Shown here piece by piece: positions 1-8,281 of a stretch of DNA of 64,000 nt (the first letter of the stretch is position 1; each line of letters starts with the position of its first letter). The notes below the pieces were generated by a model, which saw nothing but the letters and a program-made list of their open reading frames with translations, made no database searches and was not told the DNA's origin. Both the position numbers and the translations under genes were made by a program. The stretch is from Oscillospiraceae bacterium (GTDB taxonomy: Bacteria; Bacillota; Clostridia; Oscillospirales; Ruminococcaceae), in NCBI GenBank assembly GCA_025757845.1, contig CP107211.1, positions 496,001 through 560,000 of the forward strand, given 5' to 3'.

Positions 1-1
1 C

Positions 2-454
2 GCCGACGGAGCCGACGGCACCGTGTGCGGCACGGCCTTTGCGGCCATGCTGGGCCTCATGATGCTGGAAACACGGCTGGGCTGGTTCCCGCTGGCGGTG
101 CTGCCGGCAGCACTGGCCGGGGCACTGCTGGCCTTTCTGCTGTGGAATTTTCCGCCCGCAAAGCTGCGCCCGGGCAGCTGCGGCTGCCTGTATCTGGCCG
201 GGGTGCTGGGCTGCGTGCCGCTGTGCATCGGGTATGCAGAGTTGAGCATCCCGCTGGCTCTGCCCTTCTGGGCAGAGGGCGGCATGGTGCTTTTGCAGAT
301 CCTGTACCACCGCATCACCGGGCGGCCGCTGTTCCGGGCGGCTCCGCTGCACCGCTGGCTGGAAGCCCGGGGCGCGGGCCCGGTCACGGTATTTTACTGG
401 CTGTGTGCGCTCGGCGTATGCGGCCTGGCGCTTGCCCTGGCCTTTGTGCGCTGA
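2..454 (+). CDS. MraY-like phospho-sugar transferase, C-terminal part (5' cut by window edge)
   Basis: The frame is open from base 2, so the start lies outside the window. The visible part is an integral membrane protein with several hydrophobic helices. It resembles the second half of MraY, the enzyme that moves phospho-MurNAc-pentapeptide onto undecaprenyl phosphate. The segment ADGADG matches the family's TDGLDG motif, NFPPAK matches the loop before the catalytic motif, and PLHRWLEARG sits where MraY has PLHHHFE. The family's catalytic-loop MGDTGSL reads RPGSCGCL here, so the conserved Asp is absent, and the HHH cluster is reduced to one His. It lies 45 bp before ftsW in a peptidoglycan cluster, which fits MraY ancestry. 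It may be inactive or a divergent paralogue. Confidence 0.7.
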   Translation, partial: ADGADGTVCGTAFAAMLGLMMLETRLGWFPLAVLPAALAGALLAFLLWNFPPAKLRPGSCGCLYLAGVLGCVPLCIGYAELSIPLALPFWAEGGMVLLQILYHRITGRPLFRAAPLHRWLEARGAGPVTVFYWLCALGVCGLALALAFVR

Positions 455-499
455 GGGCACAGGGCCGGATATTGGACAAAAAGGGGAGAAAACGAGCTG

Positions 500-1813
500 A
501 TGGCAACCATCCGCAAAAAAAGAAAAGAACCGGTCTCGGTGTTCCAGCGGGACCCGGGGCCGTGGTCGCGGCTGCTGATCAACTGGCTGGCCACGCTGGC
601 GGTGATTATGGTGTTTGGTTTGGTCATGCTGTTCAGCGCCAGCTACACCACCGGTTATCTGCGCATGGGCGACAGCTTCCATTACATCAAGCAGCAGGCG
701 CTGTGCATGCTCATTGGTCTGGGCTGCATGTTCGCCATGAGCTATGTGGACCACCGCTTCCTGCGCAAGATGGTGGTGCCGGGGTACCTCATCGTGCTGG
801 CCATGCTGGCGGTCACCCTGACCATGGCCCCGCTGAACGGGTGCCGCCGCTGGATCCGCTTTGGCGGGTTCACGCTGCAGTCCTCGGAGGTGGCAAAATT
901 TGAGATGATCCTGCTGTGCTCCAGCCTCGCGGCCAAGGCACCGCAGGTGGAAAAGCTGAGCCCCGGTAAGATGGTGATCATGAACTTCCGGGAGTGGCTG
1001 CATGTCCGGGTGTGGAAGCAGCTGGTGATCCCGGTGCTGCCGCTGATCCCGGTGATCGCGCTGCTGGCGCTGGAACCACACATGTCCGGCATCGTGCTGA
1101 CGGTGGCCGTGGTGGGCACCATCCTGCTGTTGTCCGGCAGCGGCGGCATCCTGACCTGGGTGGGTGCCGGTACGGCGGGCCTCATGCTGGAAACGCTGCT
1201 GTCCCATGTGGACTCCATCCCGTATCTGCAGGACCGTCTGGACGGCTGGACCCAGGACCTGAGCAAGATGACCGACCAGACCGTGCAGAGCCTGTACGCC
1301 ATCGGTTCCGGCGGGCTGACCGGCCTGGGGCTGGGCAACAGTGTGGAAAAACAGCTCTGGCTGCCCGAGAGCACCAACGACTTCATCTTCAGCGTGGTGT
1401 GTGAGGAGCTGGGCTTTGTGGGCGCGGTGCTCATCATCGTGCTGTTTGTGCTGTTCATCGTGCAGGGGCTATGGATCGCCTACCGGGCCGAAAACCTCTA
1501 CTGCACGATGGTGGGCATCGGCATCATGGCACAGATCGCCTGGCAGGTGTTCTGCAACATCGCAGTGGTCACCAACACCCTGCCCAACACCGGCATCAGC
1601 CTGCCCTTCTTCTCGTCGGGCGGCACCAGCCTGATCCTGCTGCTGGCCGAGATGGGCGTGATGGTGAACATCGGCCGCAACGGCGAGCGGGCGGCCCAGC
1701 AGCGGGAAGCGCTGCGCGCCCAGCACGAGGCCGCAAAGGCCGAGCAGGAAGCTGCCCGCAGAGAAAAGACCATTGTTCTGGCCGACGCACGGGCGGCCCG
1801 GGCAGAACAGTAA
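500..1813 (+). CDS. ftsW: SEDS-family peptidoglycan glycosyltransferase FtsW
   Basis: A 437-aa polytopic membrane protein of the FtsW/RodA/SpoVE (SEDS) family, which polymerises lipid II glycan strands with a partner class B PBP. Family hallmarks are visible: NGCRRWIRFGG with LQSSEVAK, the extracellular loop with DSIPYLQDRLDGW, LPESTNDFIFSVVCEELGF, and near the C terminus GISLPFFSSGGTS. The N-terminal tail is basic, and the C terminus is a long Ala/Glu/Arg-rich cytoplasmic helix. It is flanked by the MraY-like gene and by murG 21 bp downstream, the usual dcw-type order. FtsW is chosen over RodA from this context; a SpoVE-like role is also possible. Confidence 0.93.
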   Translation: MATIRKKRKEPVSVFQRDPGPWSRLLINWLATLAVIMVFGLVMLFSASYTTGYLRMGDSFHYIKQQALCMLIGLGCMFAMSYVDHRFLRKMVVPGYLIVLAMLAVTLTMAPLNGCRRWIRFGGFTLQSSEVAKFEMILLCSSLAAKAPQVEKLSPGKMVIMNFREWLHVRVWKQLVIPVLPLIPVIALLALEPHMSGIVLTVAVVGTILLLSGSGGILTWVGAGTAGLMLETLLSHVDSIPYLQDRLDGWTQDLSKMTDQTVQSLYAIGSGGLTGLGLGNSVEKQLWLPESTNDFIFSVVCEELGFVGAVLIIVLFVLFIVQGLWIAYRAENLYCTMVGIGIMAQIAWQVFCNIAVVTNTLPNTGISLPFFSSGGTSLILLLAEMGVMVNIGRNGERAAQQREALRAQHEAAKAEQEAARREKTIVLADARAARAEQ

Positions 1814-1834
1814 CGACAAACAGGAGGAATCACC

Positions 1835-2962
1835 ATGCGTGTTCTGATCGCTGCCGGCGGTACGGCCGGCCATATCAACCCCGCACTTGCTATTGCAGGT
1901 GCCCTGAAAAAAGCAGACCCCACCGCCGAGATCCACTTTGCCGGCCGCAAGGAGGGCATGGAGTACCGTCTGGTGACCCAGGCGGGCTACCCCTTCCACC
2001 ACATCGAGATCACCGGCTTTCAGCGCAAGCTGTCGCTGCACAACATCAAACGAAATATCGTCACCCTGTGGAATCTGGCCCTCTCCGGCCCCAAGGCCAA
2101 GGCCATCATGAAGGAGGTCCAGCCGGACCTGGTCATCGGCTGCGGCGGCTATGTGTCCGGCCCGGTGGTGCGCTGCGCCGCAAAGATGGGCATCCACACT
2201 GCGCTGCATGAGCAGAACGCCTTCCCTGGTGTGACCAACAAGCTGTTGGCCCCGGATGTGGACATCGTGTTTGCCGCGGTGCCCGCCGCTGTGGAAAAGC
2301 TGGGGGCGCCGCAAAAGACCATCGTGGTGGGCAACCCGGTGCGCCCGGAGGTGTTCACCCAGGCAAAGAACCGCGACGCCATCCGCGCCCAGTTGGGGGC
2401 AGGGGACCGCACGGTCATCCTTTCCTTCGGCGGCAGCCTGGGTGCCCGCCGGGTCAATGAAGTGGTGGGTGACCTGTGCGCCTGGGAGCAGCACGAGCAC
2501 AAGCCGGTGCTACACCTGCACGCCACCGGCCAGTACGGTGTGCAGCTGTTCAAGGACCTGGAACAGCAGAAGGGCTTTGCGGAGGGCGACAGCCTTGTGG
2601 TGAAGGAATACATCAACAACATGCCGGAGCTGCTGGCAGCAGCAGACCTGGTCATCAGCCGTGCCGGTGCCCTGACGCTGGCTGAGCTGGAGGCTGTGGG
2701 CCGTGCCGCCGTGCTCATCCCCAGCCCCAATGTGGCCGAGAACCACCAGTACTACAACGCCATGGAGCTGCAGAAGGCCGGGGCCGCTGTGGTCATCGAA
2801 GAAAAGGACCTGACCGGCGAAAAGCTGGTGCAGACCGTCTCGGAGATGCTGACCCAGCCCGGCAAGCTGGCCGAGATGGGCCGCAATGCCCGCAGCCTGT
2901 CGGTGGACGACAGCCTGGACCGCATTGCAGCAGCCCTGCTGGAGCTTGTGAAGAAGGCCTGA
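1835..2962 (+). CDS. murG: UDP-GlcNAc:undecaprenyl-PP-MurNAc-pentapeptide GlcNAc transferase MurG
   Basis: A 375-aa GT28 glycosyltransferase that converts lipid I to lipid II on the inner face of the membrane. The N terminus shows the glycine-rich loop AAGGTAGHINPALAIA, and a second motif GCGGYVSGP is present. The C-terminal donor-binding half contains FGGSLGA, ISRAGALTLAE and IPSPNVAENHQYYNA, all diagnostic for MurG. Length is normal. The start follows AGGAGG at good spacing. It lies between ftsW and ftsQ on one transcript. Confidence 0.97.
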   Translation: MRVLIAAGGTAGHINPALAIAGALKKADPTAEIHFAGRKEGMEYRLVTQAGYPFHHIEITGFQRKLSLHNIKRNIVTLWNLALSGPKAKAIMKEVQPDLVIGCGGYVSGPVVRCAAKMGIHTALHEQNAFPGVTNKLLAPDVDIVFAAVPAAVEKLGAPQKTIVVGNPVRPEVFTQAKNRDAIRAQLGAGDRTVILSFGGSLGARRVNEVVGDLCAWEQHEHKPVLHLHATGQYGVQLFKDLEQQKGFAEGDSLVVKEYINNMPELLAAADLVISRAGALTLAELEAVGRAAVLIPSPNVAENHQYYNAMELQKAGAAVVIEEKDLTGEKLVQTVSEMLTQPGKLAEMGRNARSLSVDDSLDRIAAALLELVKKA

Positions 2963-2995
2963 ACGTAGAAAGAAACCGGAAAGAAGGTGCAGACA

Positions 2996-4528
2996 ATGCA
3001 GCAATACGGCAATAACGGGCGTCCCTATGACCAGAACCGGGATTCGCTGCGTTCCTCTGGGTCTTCGCAGAGAACCACGCCCCCGAATGACGGGGCAAGC
3101 GATACCAGCCGCTATGGCTTCAACGGGGAGCCGCTGAGCCGCCCGCCGGCCCGCACGGCCAACGGTACGGTGCGGCGCACCCGGACCGACAACAGCATCG
3201 AGTTCCCCACCCAGCCGCGCCCGGTGCGGGACACCGGCAGCACCGCCCGCCGCCCTGCCGGGCAGAGGAGCACCGCGCAGCGGCCCCGCAGCAGCGGCGG
3301 GCAGAACCGCCGCCCGGCCCAGCGTCCTGCGAACCGGAACGGCCGGCCTGCGCAGAACAGCCGGTCTGCCGCCCGCCAGCAACAGCAGGGACAGGGTTAC
3401 AACAAAAACCAGAAGCTGCGCCCCGCTCCGCAGCGGGACGCACAGCGCCGGGAAGGCCGCAAAAAGCGCCGCCTGACCCGTGCCGCCATCCGTCGGCGGC
3501 GGAGGCTCCGCCGTCTGGCAACATTTGGGCTGTTGCTGTGCGTCATCGGGATCGGTATGTACCTCACGGTGACCATGCTGTTCCGCATCAGCGCCATTCA
3601 GGTGCAGACGGCGGATGGCACCCAGGTGACCGAGATCGCCGGGTACTCCGCCGACAGCATCCTGCAGACACTGGGGGTGCAGGTGGAGGAAAACATCTTC
3701 AGCTTTGACTCCGGTGCGAAGGCTGCAGAGCTGGAACGCCAGTATCCGCTGCTGGAATCCATCCGCGTGGTGCGCGACTACCCCAACACCGTGGTGGTGC
3801 AGGTGACCGAAGCCACCCCCACCTATGCAGTGCAGGCGGGCAGCAGCTGGCTGACCCTTTCGGACAAGTTCAAGATCCTGTCCGCAGACCCCGCGCAGCC
3901 GGACGGGCTGTGCACTCTGTACGGCGGTGAAGCGACCACCGCCGCCCCGGGCGAGCAGCTGAGCTTTGCCGCACCGGAGGCCGACAGCACGGCCAGCACC
4001 AGTGCCGCATCCGACGGCAGTGCATCCGGCGTGGTGGACGAGGCCGACGCAAAGATGAGCGCGCTGGCGACCCTGCAGACCAAGCTGGACGAGTACGGCA
4101 TGCGGAGCGACGTGACCCGCATTGAATTTGCGGACACCGAGCAGATCGCCTTTTTGTATCAGGACCGCATCAGCGTGCTGCTGGGGACGCTGAACGATCT
4201 GGATTATAAGCTGGACCGCGCCCGCTACATGCTGAACAACGAGGACGGCAAGGGCTGCGCGGCCACCGACACCGGGCGGCTGGACTTCAGCCATGTCAGT
4301 GCCGGCAGCACCCGCAAGATCTATTTTGCACAGGGCGACCCGGTCCTGCCCTCCGGCTATGTAGTGCCGGAAAAGGTGGAGCCGGAAACGCCGGAGGAGA
4401 CTGCGGACAGCAGCCTGACCGACGAAGAGGCCCCGCAGGCCGCCCCGGCGGCGGACACCGCCCAGGAGGAGCCTGCATTGACCGACCCCGCCCGCATGAC
4501 CGCCAACGAGGACGAGAACCCCATGTGA
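2996..4528 (+). CDS. ftsQ: Cell division protein FtsQ/DivIB (POTRA domain)
   Basis: A 510-aa divisome protein. Roughly the first 175 residues are a disordered Arg/Pro/Gln-rich cytoplasmic tail. One transmembrane helix follows (LLLCVIGIGMYLTV), then a POTRA domain with typical text (ISAIQVQTADGTQ, ENIFSF, RDYPNTVVVQVTEATP) and a beta domain. The C terminus is a long Ala/Glu-rich extension. The ATG at 2996 is preferred over an upstream GTG at 2987, because AAGAAGG lies 8 bases before it and overlaps the GTG. FtsQ/DivIB bridges FtsL/FtsB and the septal synthases. The cytoplasmic tail is unusually long for the family. Confidence 0.85.
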   Translation: MQQYGNNGRPYDQNRDSLRSSGSSQRTTPPNDGASDTSRYGFNGEPLSRPPARTANGTVRRTRTDNSIEFPTQPRPVRDTGSTARRPAGQRSTAQRPRSSGGQNRRPAQRPANRNGRPAQNSRSAARQQQQGQGYNKNQKLRPAPQRDAQRREGRKKRRLTRAAIRRRRRLRRLATFGLLLCVIGIGMYLTVTMLFRISAIQVQTADGTQVTEIAGYSADSILQTLGVQVEENIFSFDSGAKAAELERQYPLLESIRVVRDYPNTVVVQVTEATPTYAVQAGSSWLTLSDKFKILSADPAQPDGLCTLYGGEATTAAPGEQLSFAAPEADSTASTSAASDGSASGVVDEADAKMSALATLQTKLDEYGMRSDVTRIEFADTEQIAFLYQDRISVLLGTLNDLDYKLDRARYMLNNEDGKGCAATDTGRLDFSHVSAGSTRKIYFAQGDPVLPSGYVVPEKVEPETPEETADSSLTDEEAPQAAPAADTAQEEPALTDPARMTANEDENPM

Positions 4529-4562
4529 CCCCACATCAATGTTTTGGAGGAGCGTAGACTGT

Positions 4563-6041
4563 ATGAAATTGGAACAACTGATGGAGGGTGTGCCTTACAC
4601 GCTGGTGCAGGGCAGCCCGGAGACCGAGATCAACGACATCATCTATGACAGCCGCAAGGCGGCCCCGGGCCTGCTGTTCGTGTGCATCGTGGGCACCCAG
4701 CGCGACAGCCACGAGTTTGCCGCCGACTGCGCCGCCAAGGGCGTCAGCGCACTGGTCATCCAGCACGACATCGACCTGACCGCCGTGCCGGGCGTGACCG
4801 TGGTGAAGGTGGAAAGCAGCCGCTATGCCATGGCTCTGATGAGTGCCAACCTCTTTGGCAACCCCTCCCGCAAGATGACCATGATCGGCGTGACCGGCAC
4901 CAAGGGCAAGACCACCACCACCCACATGATCAAGAGCGTGCTGGAAGCTGCCGGCCGCAAGGTGGGCATGATCGGCACCAACGGCATCTACTTTATGGGC
5001 CAGCATAAAGACACTGCCAACACCACCCCGGAGAGCTACGAGCTGCAAAAGACCTTCCGGGAGTTCCTGGATGCCGGCTGCGACACGGCCCTGATGGAGG
5101 TGTCCAGCCAGGGCCTGATGATGGACCGCGTGGCCGGTGTGCACTACAATGTGGGCGTGTTCACCAACCTTTCGCCGGACCACATCGGCCCCGGTGAGCA
5201 CAAGACCTTTGAGGAATACCGCAGTTGGAAGGGTCAGCTGTTCCAGCGCTGTGATGTGGGTGTGGTGAACATCGACGACGAGAACACCGAAGCCCTGCTG
5301 GAGGGACACACCTGCAAGCTGGTGACCTATGGCCGCAGCGAGCAGGCCGATTACCGCGCCAGCGGCTACGAGCTGCTGCGCACCCACGATTTCCTGGGTG
5401 TGAAGTTCCACGTCACCGGCAAGGACGAGATGGACGTGAAGGTGAATATGCCCGGCGAGTTCAGCGTGTACAACGCACTGGCTGCGCTGGCCGTGGGCAA
5501 GGTGCTGGGCCTGCCGGATCAGGCCATCCACGACGGTCTGGGCAAGTGCGTGGTCAAGGGCCGGGTGGAGCTGGTGCCCATCAGCAAAAAGTTCACCATC
5601 CTGCTGGACTACGCCCACAACGAGGTGTCCACCGAGAGCCTGCTCACCACCCTGCGGGCCTACAACCCCCACCGTCTGGTGGTGGTGTTCGGCTGCGGCG
5701 GCAACCGCTCCAAGCTGCGCCGCTACGGCATGGGCGAGATCTGCGCCAAGATGGCCGATTTCTCCATCCTCACCGAGGACAACAACCGCTTTGAGAAGGT
5801 GGAGGACATCCTTGCGGATATCCGCGTGGGCATGAACAAGGGCAACCCGGAGGCAAAGTTCGTGGAGATCCCAGACCGGCTGGACGCCCTGCACTATGCC
5901 GTGGACCATGCCCAGGAGGGGGACCTGATCGCTGTCATCGGCAAGGGCCACGAGACCTACCGCGACCGCGAGGGCGTCAAGACCCCCTTCCTGGAACGGG
6001 AACTGCTGGAGGAATACGCCCAGCAGAAGAGCCTGGAATAA
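4563..6041 (+). CDS. murE: UDP-N-acetylmuramoyl-tripeptide synthetase, MurE type
   Basis: A 492-aa Mur ligase that adds the third stem-peptide residue to UDP-MurNAc-L-Ala-D-Glu in the cytoplasm. The ATP loop GVTGTKGKTTTTHM, the carbamoyl-lysine neighbourhood (MEVSSQGL), DYAHN and FGCGGNRSK are seen in order. The start at 4563 is chosen because GGAGGAG (4546-4552) precedes it by 10 bases, whereas the upstream ATG at 4539 lies before that site. The specificity loop reads TEDNNRFE rather than the DNPR of meso-diaminopimelate-adding enzymes. The acceptor amino acid is therefore uncertain. It is the last gene of the wall cluster. Confidence 0.92.
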   Translation: MKLEQLMEGVPYTLVQGSPETEINDIIYDSRKAAPGLLFVCIVGTQRDSHEFAADCAAKGVSALVIQHDIDLTAVPGVTVVKVESSRYAMALMSANLFGNPSRKMTMIGVTGTKGKTTTTHMIKSVLEAAGRKVGMIGTNGIYFMGQHKDTANTTPESYELQKTFREFLDAGCDTALMEVSSQGLMMDRVAGVHYNVGVFTNLSPDHIGPGEHKTFEEYRSWKGQLFQRCDVGVVNIDDENTEALLEGHTCKLVTYGRSEQADYRASGYELLRTHDFLGVKFHVTGKDEMDVKVNMPGEFSVYNALAALAVGKVLGLPDQAIHDGLGKCVVKGRVELVPISKKFTILLDYAHNEVSTESLLTTLRAYNPHRLVVVFGCGGNRSKLRRYGMGEICAKMADFSILTEDNNRFEKVEDILADIRVGMNKGNPEAKFVEIPDRLDALHYAVDHAQEGDLIAVIGKGHETYRDREGVKTPFLERELLEEYAQQKSLE

Positions 6042-6068
6042 GCGCTCTCCTTTTAGAACAACCAAAAA

Positions 6069-6103
6069 AGAAGGCTGCTGCACAGTGTGTGCAGCAGCCT
6101 TCT
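6069..6103. terminator. Bidirectional rho-independent terminator
   Basis: A 15-bp perfect stem (6069-6083 with 6089-6103) and a 5-base loop lie between convergent genes. The A-run just left of the stem becomes a T-run for leftward transcripts, so it ends the flavin reductase message best. It probably also stops murE readthrough. Confidence 0.85.
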
Positions 6104-6133
6104 TGCGTTGTGTCAGGGTGCCGGAAGGGGAGA

Positions 6134-8047
6134 TCAGATCTCCTTCTTCAGGGTCTCGCCCATGATGTAGCCGTAGGTCAGAGCGGCGTCAAAGCCCATG
6201 CCGTACTGCTTGGCGTCCTTCTCCTCGATGGAGCCGCAGACGTCGCCGGCAGCGTACAGGCCGGGGATGGCCTTCTTCTCCTCGTTCAGCACATGGCAAT
6301 CGGTGTCGATGGCCAGACCAGCGGTGGTCAGGTAGAAGGTGGGGTCCACACGGATAGCCCACAGGCCGTCACGGGTCTCGATGTAGGGGCAGTTGCGGCG
6401 GCCGAACTCGTCGGGCTCACCAGCCAGAGCAGCGGCGTTGTTGGCCTCGATGGAGTCTGCCAGGTTGGGCAGGTTCAGCTCCTCAGAGGCCTTCTCCACG
6501 CTGTCGTAGTGGACAGCCTCGCCCTTCTCGAACATAGCCACATAGCCGTTGAAGCCGTAGGACTCGCTGTCACGCAGCTTCACAGCAGAAGCCTCGTCGA
6601 ACACATAGTAGAAGGTGTCGCCGTTGTCCTTGTTCAGCTTAGCCTTAGCCATGGTGTAGTGGTTGTCGGAGATGATGTTGCCGATGTTGTCACCACGGAC
6701 GTTGACCATGATGCCAGGGGCAGACTGGTGGATGAAGGCCAGCTCGAACTTGCTCTTGTAGCTGGACAGGAAGGCGGGCAGAGCGCGGTTTTCGCACTCC
6801 ACATAGCCGCCTGCGTCGATACCCATCTGGATGCCCTCACCAGTCATGCTGGAAGCGCAGTTGAAGAAGAAGTCGGCGTAGTCGGGGTTGTACTTCTTCA
6901 GCATCTCGGGGTTCTTGGCAAAGCCGCCGGATGCCAGGCACACAGCCTTACCACGGAGGGTGTAGCTTGCGCCGTTGTCGCCCTTAGCGTGGAAGCCCAC
7001 CACACGGCCGCTTTCGTCCTTGATCAGGTCGGTGACGCTGGTGGAGTAGATGATCTTGCCCTTCTCGTACTTCTCCACACGCTGTGCCATGAACATCATA
7101 GCGTAGCCTGCGCCGCCCTCGTAGCAGCCGGGAGCCAGGTAGGGGGTAGAAGCGCCGTACTGGGTAGCACTCTCGTAGTTGCCCATGGTGTTGAAGCCGA
7201 TGCCGATGCTGGACATCCAGTCCACCAGATCGCCAGCAACAGTGTACTGCTTGGTCATGTAGGGCATCTCACCGTTGAAGAACTCGGTGCGGTGGTACTG
7301 CTCCATGGTCTGCCAGAAGTTCATCATGCCTTCCAGGGTGCCCATGGCAGAGCTGCGGAAGCTGCCGTCCACGTCGTAGTTGTACTGCAGCTGGGAGCCT
7401 GCGGTGGCCACGCCGCCGTAGGTCATGGACATGGAGCCGCCGGGAATGTCCCGCTTCTCCACCAGGATGACGCTGTAGCCAGCCTCCAGCAGGCGGCAGG
7501 CGCAGGTCAGGCCGGAGGTGCCGGCACCCATGATGACCACATCAGCCTCTTCCTCGATGACCTCGTTGGAGGTCTCCAGGGTGACTTCCTTGGAGAAGTC
7601 GTCCACGTTGTAGCCAGCCAGCTCGATGGCCTCCTTCACGGCAGCCTTCACAGCCATGGAGGTGATGGAGGAACCACGGAGGTTGGGCACGTTGATGCTC
7701 TGGTGCTCGACGATGGCGGCGGGGATGCGGGAGCAGGCATAGTTGCCGATGCCGATGGTCTCCTCGTGGGACAGCACCTCACAAGCGGTGATCTTGCCCT
7801 CAAAGAAGGTGGTAGCCACATGGACCCAGCTCTCGTGGCCCATAGCCTTGGTGACGTACTTGCCGTCCACAGGGCTGGAGGGCTTGGTAACAGCGGAGGC
7901 TGCCTCAGAGGATGCTGCGCTGGAAGCGGGAGCACTGGGGGTGCTGGAAGCGGTGTTGCCACAAGCGGTCAGCAGACCGGCAGCAGCTGCGCCCATGGTG
8001 CCCATAGCGGCACCGCGCATAAAGTTGCGGCGAGAGATCTTAGCCAT
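6134..8047 (-). CDS. Exported FAD-dependent fumarate-reductase-like oxidoreductase with FMN-binding domain
   Basis: A 637-aa flavoprotein of the fumarate/urocanate reductase-like family. The N terminus carries a twin-arginine motif (SRRNFMRG), a hydrophobic stretch and then a lipobox-like LTAC, followed by a Ser/Ala/Pro linker. This suggests Tat export and lipid anchoring on the outer face. Residues about 60-150 look like an FMN_bind domain (RGSSITSMAVKAAV sits where the flavinylated Ser/Thr lies). From about 168 a Rossmann FAD domain begins (GAGTSGLTCACRLLEAG), and the C terminus ends with GLYAAGDV. Such enzymes use small-molecule acceptors in anaerobic respiration or extracellular electron transfer; the acceptor cannot be read from sequence. 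It is divergent from a LysR regulator. Confidence 0.88.
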   Translation of the reverse strand: MAKISRRNFMRGAAMGTMGAAAAGLLTACGNTASSTPSAPASSAASSEAASAVTKPSSPVDGKYVTKAMGHESWVHVATTFFEGKITACEVLSHEETIGIGNYACSRIPAAIVEHQSINVPNLRGSSITSMAVKAAVKEAIELAGYNVDDFSKEVTLETSNEVIEEEADVVIMGAGTSGLTCACRLLEAGYSVILVEKRDIPGGSMSMTYGGVATAGSQLQYNYDVDGSFRSSAMGTLEGMMNFWQTMEQYHRTEFFNGEMPYMTKQYTVAGDLVDWMSSIGIGFNTMGNYESATQYGASTPYLAPGCYEGGAGYAMMFMAQRVEKYEKGKIIYSTSVTDLIKDESGRVVGFHAKGDNGASYTLRGKAVCLASGGFAKNPEMLKKYNPDYADFFFNCASSMTGEGIQMGIDAGGYVECENRALPAFLSSYKSKFELAFIHQSAPGIMVNVRGDNIGNIISDNHYTMAKAKLNKDNGDTFYYVFDEASAVKLRDSESYGFNGYVAMFEKGEAVHYDSVEKASEELNLPNLADSIEANNAAALAGEPDEFGRRNCPYIETRDGLWAIRVDPTFYLTTAGLAIDTDCHVLNEEKKAIPGLYAAGDVCGSIEEKDAKQYGMGFDAALTYGYIMGETLKKEI

Positions 8048-8134
8048 AGTAGTTTGCCTTTCTTTCTTCTTGTTCTTCTAATAGGTTCTTCTTCGTTTTC
8101 TTCTGTTCCATCGTATGTTTTGAACATTGACATG

Positions 8135-8163
8135 ATTATAGCAAAGTTTCGCTCTGCTGTAAA
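8135..8163 (-). promoter_or_regulatory. Sigma-A promoter of the flavin reductase gene
   Basis: On the minus strand, TTTACA (8158-8163) and a perfect TATAAT (8135-8140) are separated by exactly 17 bases, about 90 bp before the start codon. It faces away from the LysR gene promoter, forming a divergent control region. Confidence 0.8.
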
Positions 8164-8213
8164 ATTGAAAAAAATACCGGATTTATCAAAAACGTTTATA
8201 AATCCATGGCCAC

Positions 8214-8242
8214 TTTACCACAGAAAAGAAATCCGCTATAAT
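8214..8242 (+). promoter_or_regulatory. Promoter of the LysR-family gene
   Basis: TTTACC (8214-8219), 17 bases, then TATAAT (8237-8242), about 40 bp before the LysR start. The spacing to the opposing promoter is about 50 bp, suiting a shared LysR binding site between them. Confidence 0.7.
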
Positions 8243-8281
8243 AAAAGAAGTACAAGTTTTGCAGGGAGGGGAGCTGTTTCT

